Source: Clostridia bacterium
GTDB taxonomy: Bacteria > Bacillota > Clostridia > Christensenellales > Pumilibacteraceae
Direction of reading: 5' to 3'
Length of the DNA stretch: 64,000 nucleotides
Assembly: GCA_900767465.1 (NCBI GenBank)
Contig: CAAGAW010000010.1
Coordinates: 22,028-86,027 of the forward strand
The notes beneath the pieces were generated by a model that saw only the letters and a list, made by a program, of their open reading frames with translations, was not told where the DNA came from and searched no databases. The translations under genes were made by a program, and so were the position numbers. Of the stretch, positions 1-8,480 are shown one piece after another (position 1 is the first letter of the stretch; each line of letters opens with the position of its first letter).

Positions 1-1
1 A

Positions 2-940
2 ATCAAAATGGAAACTTTTGCGGCGGACAAACTCGAAGTCGCCGAGTTTATCGTTCCGGACGATTCGCCGGCGGCGGGCGTCACGCTTGCCGAACTCAAA
101 AAGAATCGCGGCTCGAATTTCCTTATCTGCGCGCTCGGACGCGGCGGCGAAACGATTATCCCCAAAGGCTCGGACGCGCCGCGCGCCGGGGACAGGATAT
201 GCGTCGTTTCGGGCGTTAGCGAAATGGGCAAGGTGATAAAAACGCTCGGACTCGTAAAGCGCACGATGCACTCGGTTACGATCGTCGGCGCAAGCCAGAC
301 CGCGCTTTATCTCGCGCGAATGTTGTCGGCGGCGCGGGTCTCGGTGAAAATCGTCGAAAAAGATTCCGAAAAAGCGCAGGAAACGTGCGCTAAACTAAAA
401 GGCGTAACCGTGGTTTGCGGCGACGGACTAGACCTTGAAATGATGAAGGAAGAGCGACTCGGCGAAACGGACGCGCTCGTGACGTTTACGGGCAGAGACG
501 AAGAAAATATACTTCTCGACATGTACGCCCGCGGACTCGGCGTAAAAAAAGTGGTTAGCGAACTCAGTCGCGACGGACTTCTGCCCATAGCGGAAAAACT
601 CGGACTTACCAGCGTGGTTTCGCCCCAGCGTTCGGTTGCCGACGTTATGATAAGTTATGCGCGCGCCCTCGAAAGCGACAGCGGCGCGGCGGTCGAAACG
701 CTGTATTCGCTTATGGACGGAGGAGTGGAAGCGTTGCAGTTCGCGGTAGAGGACGGTTGTCCTGCGGCGGGCAAAAAACTTAAAGACGTGGATATAATCG
801 GCGGCGCGATTCTCGCCGGAATAATCCGCGGCGACGAAGTACTTATCCCGTCGGGCGACGACGTAATCGTCGTCGGCGATAAGGTTATAGTAGTAACCAA
901 AGTTGCGGGACTCGGTTCGTTCGACGAGGTGCTGAGATGA
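2..940 (+). CDS. trkA: Trk potassium uptake peripheral protein TrkA (5'-truncated by window edge)
   Basis: This is the NAD-binding regulatory subunit of the Trk K+ uptake system and acts at the cytoplasmic face of TrkH. The visible 312 codons read RCK_C, then RCK_N (nucleotide-binding loop around 'SVTIVGASQTALYLARML'), then RCK_C ('DVDIIGGAILAGIIRGDEVL'). Full-length TrkA carries two RCK_N/RCK_C pairs (about 450 residues), so the first RCK_N lies upstream of the window. The frame is open to base 2, and the ATG at 8 is internal rather than a real start. The stop overlaps the trkH start by 4 bases (ATGA), which implies translational coupling. Family assignment is secure; only the 5' extent is unknown. 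Confidence 0.93.
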   Translation: MKMETFAADKLEVAEFIVPDDSPAAGVTLAELKKNRGSNFLICALGRGGETIIPKGSDAPRAGDRICVVSGVSEMGKVIKTLGLVKRTMHSVTIVGASQTALYLARMLSAARVSVKIVEKDSEKAQETCAKLKGVTVVCGDGLDLEMMKEERLGETDALVTFTGRDEENILLDMYARGLGVKKVVSELSRDGLLPIAEKLGLTSVVSPQRSVADVMISYARALESDSGAAVETLYSLMDGGVEALQFAVEDGCPAAGKKLKDVDIIGGAILAGIIRGDEVLIPSGDDVIVVGDKVIVVTKVAGLGSFDEVLR

Positions 941-2388
941 ATCGCAAAATGATTCTTTACATCATGTTGCGCGTGCTGACTATATGCGGGTTCGCGTTTG
1001 CGCTTCCCGCGCTCGTCTCGGTTGTTTATAAGGAATGGAAAACCGCGTTTGCGTTCGGCGTAACCGGTCTTGCGTGTATCGCGCTCGGTTGCGTTTCTTT
1101 TGCGATCAAGCCGAAAGACAAGGCGATTTACGCACGCGAAGGTTTTCTGATCGTTGCGTTGTCGTGGGTCGTAATCGCGGCAGTCGGAGCGGTTCCGTTC
1201 GTGGCGAGCGGCGCGACAAACTCGTATATCGACGCGCTTTTCGAGACGGTGAGCGGTTACACCACCACCGGAGCGAGCGTGTTTTCGGGCGCGACGATCG
1301 AGGGTATGGCGAAGGGTCTGCTGTTCTGGCGCAGTTTTACGCACTGGATAGGCGGAATAGGAGTTCTCGTATTCGTTATTGCGATCACGGGTTCGTCCAC
1401 CGACCGACCGATTCACGTGCTTCGCGCCGAAATGCCCGGTCCGGTCGTGGACAAACTCGTACCGAAAAGCCGTAACACGGTAAAAATTCTTTGCCTTATT
1501 TATATCGGACTCAGCGCGGTTATGACGATTATGCTGCTCTGCGGCGGAATGAGTCTTTTCGAAAGCCTCGTGTATATGTTCGGCACGGCGGGTACCGGCG
1601 GGTTCGCGATGAAGGCGGACGGCCTCGCGGGGTATAACCACTATCTTCAGTGGGTTATTACCGCGTTTATGCTTATTTTTGCGGTAAACTTCAACGTTTA
1701 TTATCTGATTCTGATCGGAAAAGCAAGGTCCGCGTTCAAAAGCACCGAACTATGGACGTTCGTCGGAATAGTAATTTTCTCGGTTGCCGCGGTCGCGATC
1801 AATATTTATCCGATTTACAATTCGGCGGCGGACTGCCTTCGCCTCGCGGGGTTTCAGGTAGCGAGCATCGTGTCCACCACCGGCTACACGACCGTCGACT
1901 ATACGCAGTGGGGCGGTCTCAGTCAGACGATACTGTTCGCGCTTATGTTTATGGGCGGGTGCGCGGGTTCTACCGCCGGCGGACTTAAAACAATCCGCGT
2001 CGTGCTTATGTTCAAGTCCGGCGCGAGAGAAATCAAACGCATTCTCGGTCCGCGCGTCGCTTCGGTCGTCCGCCTCGACGGACGAGTCGTCGAAGAGGAC
2101 ACGGTAAAGGGCGTTTGCCGCTACTTCGTCATCTACGGACTCGCGCTTATATTGCTGTTTTTGCTTCTCGGATTCGATCCCGCCGCAGGCAGTCTCGAAA
2201 CAAATCTCTCCGCCGTCGTGTCATGTTTCAACAACGTCGGTCCGGCGTTCGGCGCGGCGGGTCCCGCGTACAGTTACGGTTTTTACGGCGTGTTCGGCAA
2301 AATCGTGCTTACGTTTACGATGCTCCTCGGCAGGCTCGAAATCTATCCGCTTCTTATGCTATTCGCTCCCGCCACGTACCGGAAATAA
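937..2388 (+). CDS. trkH: Trk potassium uptake membrane subunit TrkH
   Basis: This is the ion-translocating subunit of the Trk/Ktr superfamily. It is 483 residues, normal for the family, and very hydrophobic. All four selectivity-filter (P-loop) repeats can be read: 'TTGASVFSG', 'GTAGTGGFAMK', 'STTGYTTVDY' and 'NNVGPAFGAAG'. The C-terminal 'GRLEIYPLLMLF' is typical of TrkH. It starts inside the trkA stop codon, so the two form an operon for potassium uptake and pH/osmotic homeostasis. No T-tract terminator was seen directly after the gene: a hairpin at 2419-2438 lacks a T run. A degenerate interspersed repeat follows. Confidence 0.95.
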   Translation: MNRKMILYIMLRVLTICGFAFALPALVSVVYKEWKTAFAFGVTGLACIALGCVSFAIKPKDKAIYAREGFLIVALSWVVIAAVGAVPFVASGATNSYIDALFETVSGYTTTGASVFSGATIEGMAKGLLFWRSFTHWIGGIGVLVFVIAITGSSTDRPIHVLRAEMPGPVVDKLVPKSRNTVKILCLIYIGLSAVMTIMLLCGGMSLFESLVYMFGTAGTGGFAMKADGLAGYNHYLQWVITAFMLIFAVNFNVYYLILIGKARSAFKSTELWTFVGIVIFSVAAVAINIYPIYNSAADCLRLAGFQVASIVSTTGYTTVDYTQWGGLSQTILFALMFMGGCAGSTAGGLKTIRVVLMFKSGAREIKRILGPRVASVVRLDGRVVEEDTVKGVCRYFVIYGLALILLFLLLGFDPAAGSLETNLSAVVSCFNNVGPAFGAAGPAYSYGFYGVFGKIVLTFTMLLGRLEIYPLLMLFAPATYRK

Positions 2389-2487
2389 TCGCTTATCCGC
2401 ACGGACTTTGCGCCTTGCCCGCATTAAACAAAATGCGGCGTGACGAGGGCGTCCCGTCCTACCGACGGCTTCGCCGCGAATCGGACC

Positions 2488-2598
2488 CGACGTCACTCAG
2501 GTGCGTTAGTCGAGAGATCCCCTACAACAGAAGCAAAAACAGTCGTCCGCGACCGCCAAAAATACTCGCCCGTGCGGGCTTTGCGCCACGCGCAGGCA
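2488..2598. repeat. Interspersed mosaic repeat, degenerate copy
   Basis: The 2389-2616 gap holds no gene. It contains a decayed member of the window-wide repeat (compare 6691, 8391, 39843, 45204 and 55630): a 'cgttagtcgagagatcccc' core, then an 'acagaagcaaaaacagtcgt' section, then a 'ctcgcccgtgcgggct' hairpin-like tail. The left arm is eroded (CACTCA instead of CATTTC). Confidence 0.7.
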
Positions 2599-2616
2599 TT
2601 GCGCGAAAGGAAACAA

Positions 2617-3447
2617 ATGAAATTCGACGGAATATTACTTTGTAGCGACTTTGACAGAACGTTTACCGACCACACGAAAAACTACGCCGAGGGCGAAAAC
2701 GTGCTTGCTCACGTTCCCGAAAAAAACCTCGCGGCGGTAAAAAGATTCGTGACGGGCGGCGGCGTTTTCGCGATAGTTTCGGGCAGAAACCCGGGCGAAA
2801 TTTCCCTTCTCGCCGACTACGCGCCCATCGCCGATCTTTGCGTTGCGAGCAACGGTACGGCGGTTTATTCGATTTCGGAAAAGCGCGCCGTCGTGTCGTA
2901 CACGATGGACGAAGATTTTTTGCGCACGCTCCGCTATCTCGTTTCGGACGGCGGAATGACGTTTTTTCGCATTACGGACAACGATTTCCGGTTTGCGTAC
3001 TGGCGGGAGGGCGACGACTTCGACAAGGCTGTTTCGGTCGCGAAATTTCCGGTTTATAAAGCGATCGTCGAAAACGAAAGCGAAGAGCGGATAGAAAAGT
3101 GGCGGCGCGAACTTATCGGAAAATTCGCCGGCGAGTATTCGATCGAACTCTCGGGATCGCGAACGCTCGAAATCTGTCCCAAAGGCAGCGGCAAAGCGCA
3201 GGCACTTGTAAAAATGCGCGAACTGCTCGAATCGCGGCGCGGCAAAAAATTCGACAAACTCGTGTGCGTGGGGGATAATCAGAACGACGTCGGTATGATT
3301 GCGCTTGCGGATATAGGGTTCGCGGTCGGCAACGCGATTCCCGCGGCAAAACTCGCCGCAACCGAAATCACCGTTCCCGCGTCGGACGGCGCGATCGAAG
3401 CGGTGGTGAACAGACTTTACGAAATAGCCGACGGAATAAAAAAATAA
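2617..3447 (+). CDS. Cof-type HAD-superfamily phosphatase
   Basis: A cytoplasmic phosphatase of the HAD IIB (Cof) class, 276 residues, likely acting on sugar or nucleotide phosphates; the substrate cannot be read from sequence. Motif I is DFDRT (nucleophile Asp11, acid/base Asp13). Motif II is the Ser of 'FAIVSGR', motif III the Lys in 'CPKGSGKAQAL' and motif IV 'GDNQND' near residue 220. The ATG at 2617 is preferred because AAAGGA sits about 6 bases upstream; the same open frame continues further upstream but runs through a decayed repeat. It lies 12 bases before the GH43-like gene, so the two are probably cotranscribed and end at the terminator at 4404. Confidence 0.85.
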   Translation: MKFDGILLCSDFDRTFTDHTKNYAEGENVLAHVPEKNLAAVKRFVTGGGVFAIVSGRNPGEISLLADYAPIADLCVASNGTAVYSISEKRAVVSYTMDEDFLRTLRYLVSDGGMTFFRITDNDFRFAYWREGDDFDKAVSVAKFPVYKAIVENESEERIEKWRRELIGKFAGEYSIELSGSRTLEICPKGSGKAQALVKMRELLESRRGKKFDKLVCVGDNQNDVGMIALADIGFAVGNAIPAAKLAATEITVPASDGAIEAVVNRLYEIADGIKK

Positions 3448-3459
3448 CGGAGGTCGGAT

Positions 3460-4380
3460 ATGAAAATCATTTATGACAAACAGGGGCAACCCGACCCGTA
3501 CGTAATAAGGGCAAACGACAAATTCTATATTTACGCGACGGGAATCACCGGCGTAACGTGCTACCGCGCCGACAAAATAGACGGCGAGTGGGAAAACCTC
3601 GGCGTCGTCCTCGAAACCGAAGGCGAAAAAGAGTTTTGGGCGCCGTGCGTTATCGAACTGGGCGACACGTATTATATGTACTATTCGTCGGTAAAATCGG
3701 ACTCTCGCGACGCTCACGACGAGTGTATCAAAGTCGCCGTCTGCGACCGTCCGGACGGTAAATTCAGTTACGTTTGCGACGTGCTTCCGCCGTTTTCGAT
3801 CGATCCGCACGTTGTTGTCAGCGGCGGCGAACTCTATATGTTCTATTCGCTCAACGATTACTCGTCCGATCGTATCGGAACGTACATCGCGGTAGCGAAA
3901 ATGGCTTCGCCGCTTGCCGTTATCGGCGAGAGTGTCGCAGTCGTTCGCCCGACGGTTGACGAAGAGATATTTATGAAAAACCGTTTCGGCGACGGCAGAA
4001 ACTGGCACACGATAGAGGGCGCGTTCTATTTCCGCGACGGCGACGCGCATTATCTTATTTACAGCGGTAACTGCTACCGGAACGAATACTATTTCCTCGG
4101 TTACGCCTCCGCCGTTACGCCCGAAACCGACCTTACGAAGATTAACTTCGTTAAAAGACCTTCGCCCGACGTGTATTCGCCGCTTATCGCGAAAAACGCG
4201 TTCGAGTCGGGAACCGGACATTGCAGCGTGATTAAAATCGACGGCAAATACTATTGCGTTTATCACGGCAGAGACGGTGTTACGGACGAAAAAGGAATCG
4301 AGAACCGCACCGCCCGCGTTTGCGAACTCGTCGCCGAAAACGGCACGCTTACGGCAAAAAGATACAAGGACAAAATTTAA
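3460..4380 (+). CDS. GH43-like five-bladed beta-propeller glycosidase, intracellular
   Basis: Resembles family 43 glycoside hydrolases (beta-xylosidase/alpha-arabinofuranosidase group); 306 residues without a signal peptide, so probably acting on imported oligosaccharides. The expected catalytic triad is visible: base Asp12 in 'GQPDPYV', the pKa-modulating Asp in 'SIDPHVV' (about residue 114) and the acid Glu in 'EGAFYF' (about residue 186). 'EFWAPCVIELGDTYYMYYS' is a typical propeller-blade signature. RBS GGAGG lies about 6 bases before the ATG. Substrate is not determinable; xylosidase or arabinofuranosidase are the family defaults. Confidence 0.8.
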   Translation: MKIIYDKQGQPDPYVIRANDKFYIYATGITGVTCYRADKIDGEWENLGVVLETEGEKEFWAPCVIELGDTYYMYYSSVKSDSRDAHDECIKVAVCDRPDGKFSYVCDVLPPFSIDPHVVVSGGELYMFYSLNDYSSDRIGTYIAVAKMASPLAVIGESVAVVRPTVDEEIFMKNRFGDGRNWHTIEGAFYFRDGDAHYLIYSGNCYRNEYYFLGYASAVTPETDLTKINFVKRPSPDVYSPLIAKNAFESGTGHCSVIKIDGKYYCVYHGRDGVTDEKGIENRTARVCELVAENGTLTAKRYKDKI

Positions 4381-4403
4381 TCGTCGTATTCGACGGATTT
4401 CGA

Positions 4404-4430
4404 CGGGAAGAGCCGATCTTCCCGTTTTTT
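4404..4430 (+). terminator. Rho-independent terminator after the GH43-like gene
   Basis: Perfect 7-bp stem CGGGAAG/CTTCCCG (4404-4410 with 4418-4424), a 7-base loop and a run of six T. Confidence 0.85.
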
Positions 4431-4447
4431 CACGGCTCCGATCGGTG

Positions 4448-4453
4448 TATAAT
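4448..4453 (+). promoter_or_regulatory. -10 element upstream of the AraM-like gene
   Basis: Consensus TATAAT immediately after the preceding terminator and 25 bases before the ATG at 4478. At 17-base spacing the -35 position is only a T-run, so the -35 is weak. Confidence 0.5.
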
Positions 4454-4477
4454 GAGGAAAAACACGGAGCGAGCGTG

Positions 4478-5776
4478 ATGAAAACGAAGAATCAGTCCGT
4501 CGAAAAACGCGAAAAACCACTTAAAAACAAAATCCGCCTTCATTCGGACAGACCGCAGATCGCCGATACCGAGTCGCTGCCCGAAGCGGAGAAAAGCGGG
4601 AGCGAAACAACCGGAAAGCCGGTCGAGGTTTGTGTCGGTTCGTTTTCCTCGCCCGAGAATTACGCCGGCGTTCCGGACGGCGGCGAGGTAATTTTCTGCG
4701 GCGACGAATATTGTCCTAAAAAATTCAGAGACGTCGCGTTTTCGCACTACCGTATGCACGAAATCGCGACGAGAGAAGGAGCGCAAGCCGTCAGATCCGG
4801 CTTTTTGGCGGTGATTACCGCGGGAGGAAAAAAGGCGACGGAAAACGGTAAAATCGCCGCGCTCGGGACGGGTTTGCCGCTTGTTGTTTTTGCGTTCGAT
4901 CCGGGATATATCGGCTACGGCGATCGCGTTTTCGAGACGACGGAAAGAGACGGAAGCGTAACGGTCCGCGCCGCGGAGGGCAAAATAAAAATCGTTTTCG
5001 ATCCGTCCGTTTCGTGCGATCCCGACCGGGTTGCCGCGGGGTACGGCGCGATCTGTACTTCGCTCGTATATCTGTTCGAAAAAGAGGTCCGTTCGGTTTT
5101 ATCCCGCGAAAAATACGACCGCAAAGTCGCCGCCGAGGTTCTTAAAGTCGTTGCGGCAGCGATAAAGGCGGAAACGGTTTCTTCGCCGTCCGAAGCGGTG
5201 ATACGCGGAATCGCCGCTCTTACGGGAATATTCGCGGGAGAGAGGTTTATGGGCGGCGAGAGCGTGGCGAGGGTTGCGGAACTGCTCAAAAAACGAAAAA
5301 GCCGCGAGGAAAACGCCGCGTTTCTGTGTCGCGAGACGTTGTGCGTTTATCGGCTCGTTATGAGGCTGATTACGCCCGCGGTTCGCGTTCCCGACGTCAA
5401 CGCGCGACTTGATTTTATGGCGAAGCGGTTCGGTATAAGCCCGGTCGTTCTCACGAAAAATCTCGGCAGGTACGTTCCGGCAGGCGAACTCGCCCGCAAG
5501 ATATACTGCGTCCGCGAATTCGCGCCCGATCTCGACGTCAAAGCCGCCGCGTACCTCGGAATTCTCGATTTTGCGTTCAAAAGGTTCAAAAGGCTTTACA
5601 AAGACCGCGGTTTTTCGTATAATGGCTATGTTCGCGCGGAGGAGAAAAAATTGTGCTTCGCGCTCGCGCCCGACGTCGGATCCGCTTTTACATTGCTTGA
5701 TCTCGCCCGCGAAACGGGATTGACGGACGCGCTTATACAAAGGAAAACCGATGAACGAATTGCTCAAAAAAACTAA
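4478..5776 (+). CDS. AraM/glycerol-1-phosphate dehydrogenase-like protein, probably catalytically degenerate
   Basis: 432 residues. The middle resembles AraM/EgsA-type dehydrogenases of the iron-alcohol-dehydrogenase/dehydroquinate-synthase fold: 'ALGTGLPLVVFAFDPGYIGY' followed by 'DPDRVAAGYGAICTSLVYLF'. In active members the latter reads GYGD, with Asp a metal ligand; here it is GYGA. The usual GSEH ligand also appears as 'GGESVARV'. The catalytic metal site therefore looks lost. The first ~50 residues are polar and charged and look like an extension. The start at 4478 fits the -10 at 4448; the frame is open further upstream through the terminator, which cannot be coding. It overlaps the next gene (AraL-like) by 26 bases. 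AraL and AraM are also neighbours in the B. subtilis arabinose operon. Family call is moderate; inactivity is inferred. Confidence 0.5.
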   Translation: MKTKNQSVEKREKPLKNKIRLHSDRPQIADTESLPEAEKSGSETTGKPVEVCVGSFSSPENYAGVPDGGEVIFCGDEYCPKKFRDVAFSHYRMHEIATREGAQAVRSGFLAVITAGGKKATENGKIAALGTGLPLVVFAFDPGYIGYGDRVFETTERDGSVTVRAAEGKIKIVFDPSVSCDPDRVAAGYGAICTSLVYLFEKEVRSVLSREKYDRKVAAEVLKVVAAAIKAETVSSPSEAVIRGIAALTGIFAGERFMGGESVARVAELLKKRKSREENAAFLCRETLCVYRLVMRLITPAVRVPDVNARLDFMAKRFGISPVVLTKNLGRYVPAGELARKIYCVREFAPDLDVKAAAYLGILDFAFKRFKRLYKDRGFSYNGYVRAEEKKLCFALAPDVGSAFTLLDLARETGLTDALIQRKTDERIAQKN

Positions 5777-6530
5777 ATGCTTCCTGCTCGATCTCGACGG
5801 AACGATTTATGACGACGATGACGTCATAGACGGCGCGATCGACGCCGTAAACCGCATGAGAAAACGCGGAAAGGTCGTCTTTCTGACGAATAACAGTTCG
5901 CTGTCCGTGGAGGACTACCTCGCCCGCCTCACGCGGCTCGGATTCGCCCCGACCCCCGACGAGGTCGTTACCGCCGGAACCGCTACGATAGAGTACGTGC
6001 GCGCCCGTTACGGAGATTCCGCGCGCGTTTTTGCGTTGTGTACGGACAGTTTCCGCAAAGAAGCGATTAAAAGCGGGCTTAACCTCGTCGACTCCGATCC
6101 AGACGTCGCAATCGTTTGCTACGATACCGACGTGACTTTCAAAAAGTTCGAAAAGACGTGCGATTTCGTGTTCGCCGGCGTTCCGTACGTGGCGTCGCAT
6201 CCCGACGTCGCATGCCCGAAAGAAGGCGGTATGAAACCCGACGTAGGCTCGTTCGTCGCACTTATCGAAACGGCTACCGGCGTTAAACCCGCGGCGATCT
6301 GCGGAAAACCGTTCTCGCCCATGGCGGAAGTCATTACGTCGCGTTACGGCGTTTCCCCCGCCGAAACGGCAATGTTCGGCGACCGTATGGAAACCGATAT
6401 CAGGTTCGGCGCAAACAACGGCTTTACTTCCGTCCTCGTACTTACCGGCGCGACTACCCGAGACGCGCTTTCGTCTTACGATTTCGCTCCCGACGTGATT
6501 CTCGATTCCGTCGCGGAATGGGACGATTGA
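5751..6530 (+). CDS. HAD-IIA family phosphatase (AraL/NagD-like)
   Basis: A 259-residue cytoplasmic phosphatase. Motif I 'LLDLDGTIYDDD' gives the Asp pair, 'VFLTNNSS' is the HAD-IIA-type motif II, 'CGKPFSP' supplies the motif III Lys, and 'FGDRMETDIRFG' is motif IV. The C2-type cap and length match AraL, NagD and p-nitrophenyl phosphatases. It starts inside the end of the AraM-like gene with RBS AAAGGA, so translation is coupled. Known AraL enzymes dephosphorylate sugar phosphates promiscuously, so a housekeeping or detoxifying role is plausible. Specificity cannot be seen. Confidence 0.87.
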   Translation: MNELLKKTKCFLLDLDGTIYDDDDVIDGAIDAVNRMRKRGKVVFLTNNSSLSVEDYLARLTRLGFAPTPDEVVTAGTATIEYVRARYGDSARVFALCTDSFRKEAIKSGLNLVDSDPDVAIVCYDTDVTFKKFEKTCDFVFAGVPYVASHPDVACPKEGGMKPDVGSFVALIETATGVKPAAICGKPFSPMAEVITSRYGVSPAETAMFGDRMETDIRFGANNGFTSVLVLTGATTRDALSSYDFAPDVILDSVAEWDD

Positions 6531-6624
6531 CGGCAATAAGATTTTTGAAAACGGCACAAAAAGATTACTAAAAAAACAAGTACGGCAAGCCGCCGGCGGA
6601 AAGCAGTGTATGCTCGTATCTATA

Positions 6625-6654
6625 AAAAATGCGTTCCCGAGCGAACGCATTTTT
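6625..6654 (+). terminator. Intrinsic terminator after the AraL-like gene
   Basis: Stem GCGTTC/GAACGC (6631-6636 with 6643-6648), extended by A-run/T-run pairing and followed by a T tract. The A-rich left flank makes it usable in both directions, so it may also stop transcription of the minus-strand gene at 6815. Confidence 0.8.
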
Positions 6655-6690
6655 ACTTATAAAAGAAACAAAGATAACGATTGATAGAAT

Positions 6691-6806
6691 AAGTAGGGGA
6701 GGACGAGGACGTCCGCCCGCCAACCAAACGTACGCTGACGTCATTCAGGGGCGTTAGTGGAGAGATCCCCCGCGAAAAAACGAAACCAACCATATACGAA
6801 GAGCAC
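6691..6806. repeat. Interspersed mosaic repeat copy
   Basis: Contains 'cattcaggggcgttagtg' then 'gagagatcccccgcg', followed by the 'aaacgaaaccaaccatatac' tail also seen at 8391, 39843, 45204 and 55774. It fills the gap between the AraL-like gene terminator and the convergent serine hydrolase gene. No gene is supported here. Confidence 0.7.
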
Positions 6807-6814
6807 AAAAAAAC

Positions 6815-7672
6815 TTACCGTTGCCCGGCGGCAAAATACCGCATATCGGGAATCACGTCGGACGGAGCGTAGTCGCCGTAGCCGTTATACGCGACCGCAA
6901 TACGTTTGCGAAAATCTATCGCAAGTCCTTGCCCGCGCATGCCGCCCTTGAAGAGAACGCCGTCGCGACGGAAATCGAACCCGTACAGCCTCTCGATCGA
7001 TCTGTTTATCCAACTTTCGCTTACAATCCGTTCGCCGCGCCATATCCCGCCGTTGAGATACAAAACGCCGAGTTTTACCGCGTCTTCCGTTCTGAGGCAT
7101 AATCCCGTTCCGCCCATCGCGCAGCCTTTCGGACAAACGCTCCACGCGTATTCTTTGAACCGCATATTTTCCATAAGAGGCTTGCGTAAAAGCGCGCTCG
7201 TTTCCGTTCCGGCCGCTTCGGTTACAATGCGCGACAAGAGATAAAAGACGTCGTCCGTGTAACAAAAACTCGTACCCGTATTGCCGTTTATCGGCTCGGA
7301 CGCAACGATTTTAAGATAATCGGGATCGAATCCCGACGCGTCGAGAACGTCTATATCCAGCACTCCGCGCGTAAGCCCGCTGCGATGGCGAAGGAGGTCG
7401 TCAACCGTAACGTTATCCCATTTTTTGTCGTACCAAAGCGGGAAGTCTTTCCGTAAAACGTCCGTCACGTGCGCGTCGGGCGTAAGCAGTCCGCGGTCAC
7501 AACAGATTCCGACGGCAAGCGCGGTGTACGCCTTCGAGACGGAATAGCACTGACACAGCGGATTTGCGGGATTGATCGTCGTTTTTTCGATTGCGCCGCT
7601 TTCGTTGCCTTCCGCGACGAAATATACGTTCGCTCCGTTTTTTGAGATATGCGTTTTATAATCGTAAATCAT
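6815..7672 (-). CDS. Serine hydrolase, beta-lactamase/penicillin-binding-protein-like family
   Basis: 285 residues of the class C beta-lactamase-like fold (PF00144 type), whose members include esterases, D-aminopeptidases and PBP-like proteins. The SxxK nucleophile motif is S44-V-S-K47 and the second motif is Y138-T-D (usually Y-x-N). No signal peptide is seen, so it is probably cytoplasmic. The ATG at 7672 lies only about 7 bases downstream of a good -10 (7679-7684) and has no upstream Shine-Dalgarno site. The mRNA may therefore be leaderless, unless another promoter is used. It stands alone between two repeats and the tRNA gene. Substrate unknown. Confidence 0.8.
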   Translation of the reverse strand: MIYDYKTHISKNGANVYFVAEGNESGAIEKTTINPANPLCQCYSVSKAYTALAVGICCDRGLLTPDAHVTDVLRKDFPLWYDKKWDNVTVDDLLRHRSGLTRGVLDIDVLDASGFDPDYLKIVASEPINGNTGTSFCYTDDVFYLLSRIVTEAAGTETSALLRKPLMENMRFKEYAWSVCPKGCAMGGTGLCLRTEDAVKLGVLYLNGGIWRGERIVSESWINRSIERLYGFDFRRDGVLFKGGMRGQGLAIDFRKRIAVAYNGYGDYAPSDVIPDMRYFAAGQR

Positions 7673-7678
7673 ACGATC

Positions 7679-7707
7679 ATTATACCATAAATCGAAAACC
7701 CTGTCTA
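7679..7707 (-). promoter_or_regulatory. Promoter of the serine hydrolase gene
   Basis: On the minus strand: -35 TAGACA (7702-7707), 17-base spacer, -10 TATAAT (7679-7684). Predicted transcription start falls at or within a base or two of the ATG at 7672. Confidence 0.7.
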
Positions 7708-7901
7708 CCTTTTCAATCCCCGGATCGCCCGCCGCCGGAAAATCGCCGGACGATGAGTTGCGTCTTTTAAGACGAGACCGGACGGAGATCGGTTCGGTTC
7801 AAAGTTTGTGCTGCTATAATTGCGCGGCGAGCGGATTACGATCGGATACGCTATGTCGTCGCCGATTGAAAAAATATTATCCGAAAACGCCGTCAAGACG
7901 G

Positions 7902-7930
7902 TTGCATTTACCGAAGAAATATGTTATAAT
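7902..7930 (+). promoter_or_regulatory. Promoter of tRNA-Val
   Basis: -35 TTGCAT (7902-7907), 17-base spacer, -10 TATAAT (7925-7930), about 50 bases before the mature tRNA 5' end. The rest of the 310-base gap between the serine hydrolase and tRNA genes shows no gene. Confidence 0.75.
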
Positions 7931-7982
7931 TACCTACGTTGACCCGATTTGCGCGCCCGCAAACCGGTAAAATCAACACCTC

Positions 7983-8059
7983 GGAGGTATAGCTCAGTTG
8001 GTTAGAGCGTTTGCTTGACATGCAAGAGGCCATAGGTTCGAGCCCTATTATCTCCACCA
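7983..8059 (+). tRNA. tRNA-Val (anticodon GAC)
   Basis: Seven-base acceptor stem GGAGGTA/TATCTCC with one G-T wobble, D arm 'agctcagttggttagagc', anticodon stem TTTGC/GCAAG around the loop TTGACAT (anticodon GAC), T arm 'ataggttcgagccctat', discriminator A and an encoded CCA (8057-8059). It has its own promoter and a terminator 8 bases after CCA. Its 3' end is repeated twice just downstream. Confidence 0.95.
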
Positions 8060-8067
8060 AAATAGAG

Positions 8068-8086
8068 CACCCGCAAGGGTGTTTTT
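8068..8086 (+). terminator. tRNA-Val terminator
   Basis: Stem CACCC/GGGTG with a GCAA tetraloop followed by TTTTT. An identical copy lies at 8273-8291 in the second repeat unit. Confidence 0.85.
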
Positions 8087-8390
8087 ATTTTGCGTGCGGG
8101 ATTTCGGCGAGAACCCCGTCCGTCGAAGTATGAATATATAATGGTTACCCGTATAGATGGTAAGTGGTACGCCCCTTCCGTCTTCACGTCCCGCAGGCGG
8201 TGGTTCGCGGTGGCGAAGCCACCAAGGGAAGCGAAGCGACTGCAAACCCCTATTATCTCCACCAAAATAGAGCACCCGCAAGGGTGTTTTTATTTTGCGT
8301 GCGGGATTTCGGCGAGAACCCCGTCCGTCGAGGCGCGGATGCACTATGGTTGCCGGTTCCGTAAAAAATAAACGCCTTTTGTCCGAAATG

Positions 8391-8480
8391 TCATTCAGGG
8401 GCGTTAGTCGAGAAATCCCCCGCGATAGAAACGAGAACAATCGTACACGAACACCTCAAATATTTGCCCGCGGTGGCTCA
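8391..8480. repeat. Interspersed mosaic repeat copy inside the tRNA flank
   Basis: 'cattcaggggcgttagtcg' followed by 'agaaatcccccgcgatag' and the 'aacgagaacaatcgtacac' tail, as in the copies at 39843 and 45204. It sits between the second and third tRNA-end repeats. Confidence 0.7.

Noticed and set aside
2419..2438. Terminator after trkH
   Set aside because: The CCGCATT/AATGCGG stem is real but no T tract follows.
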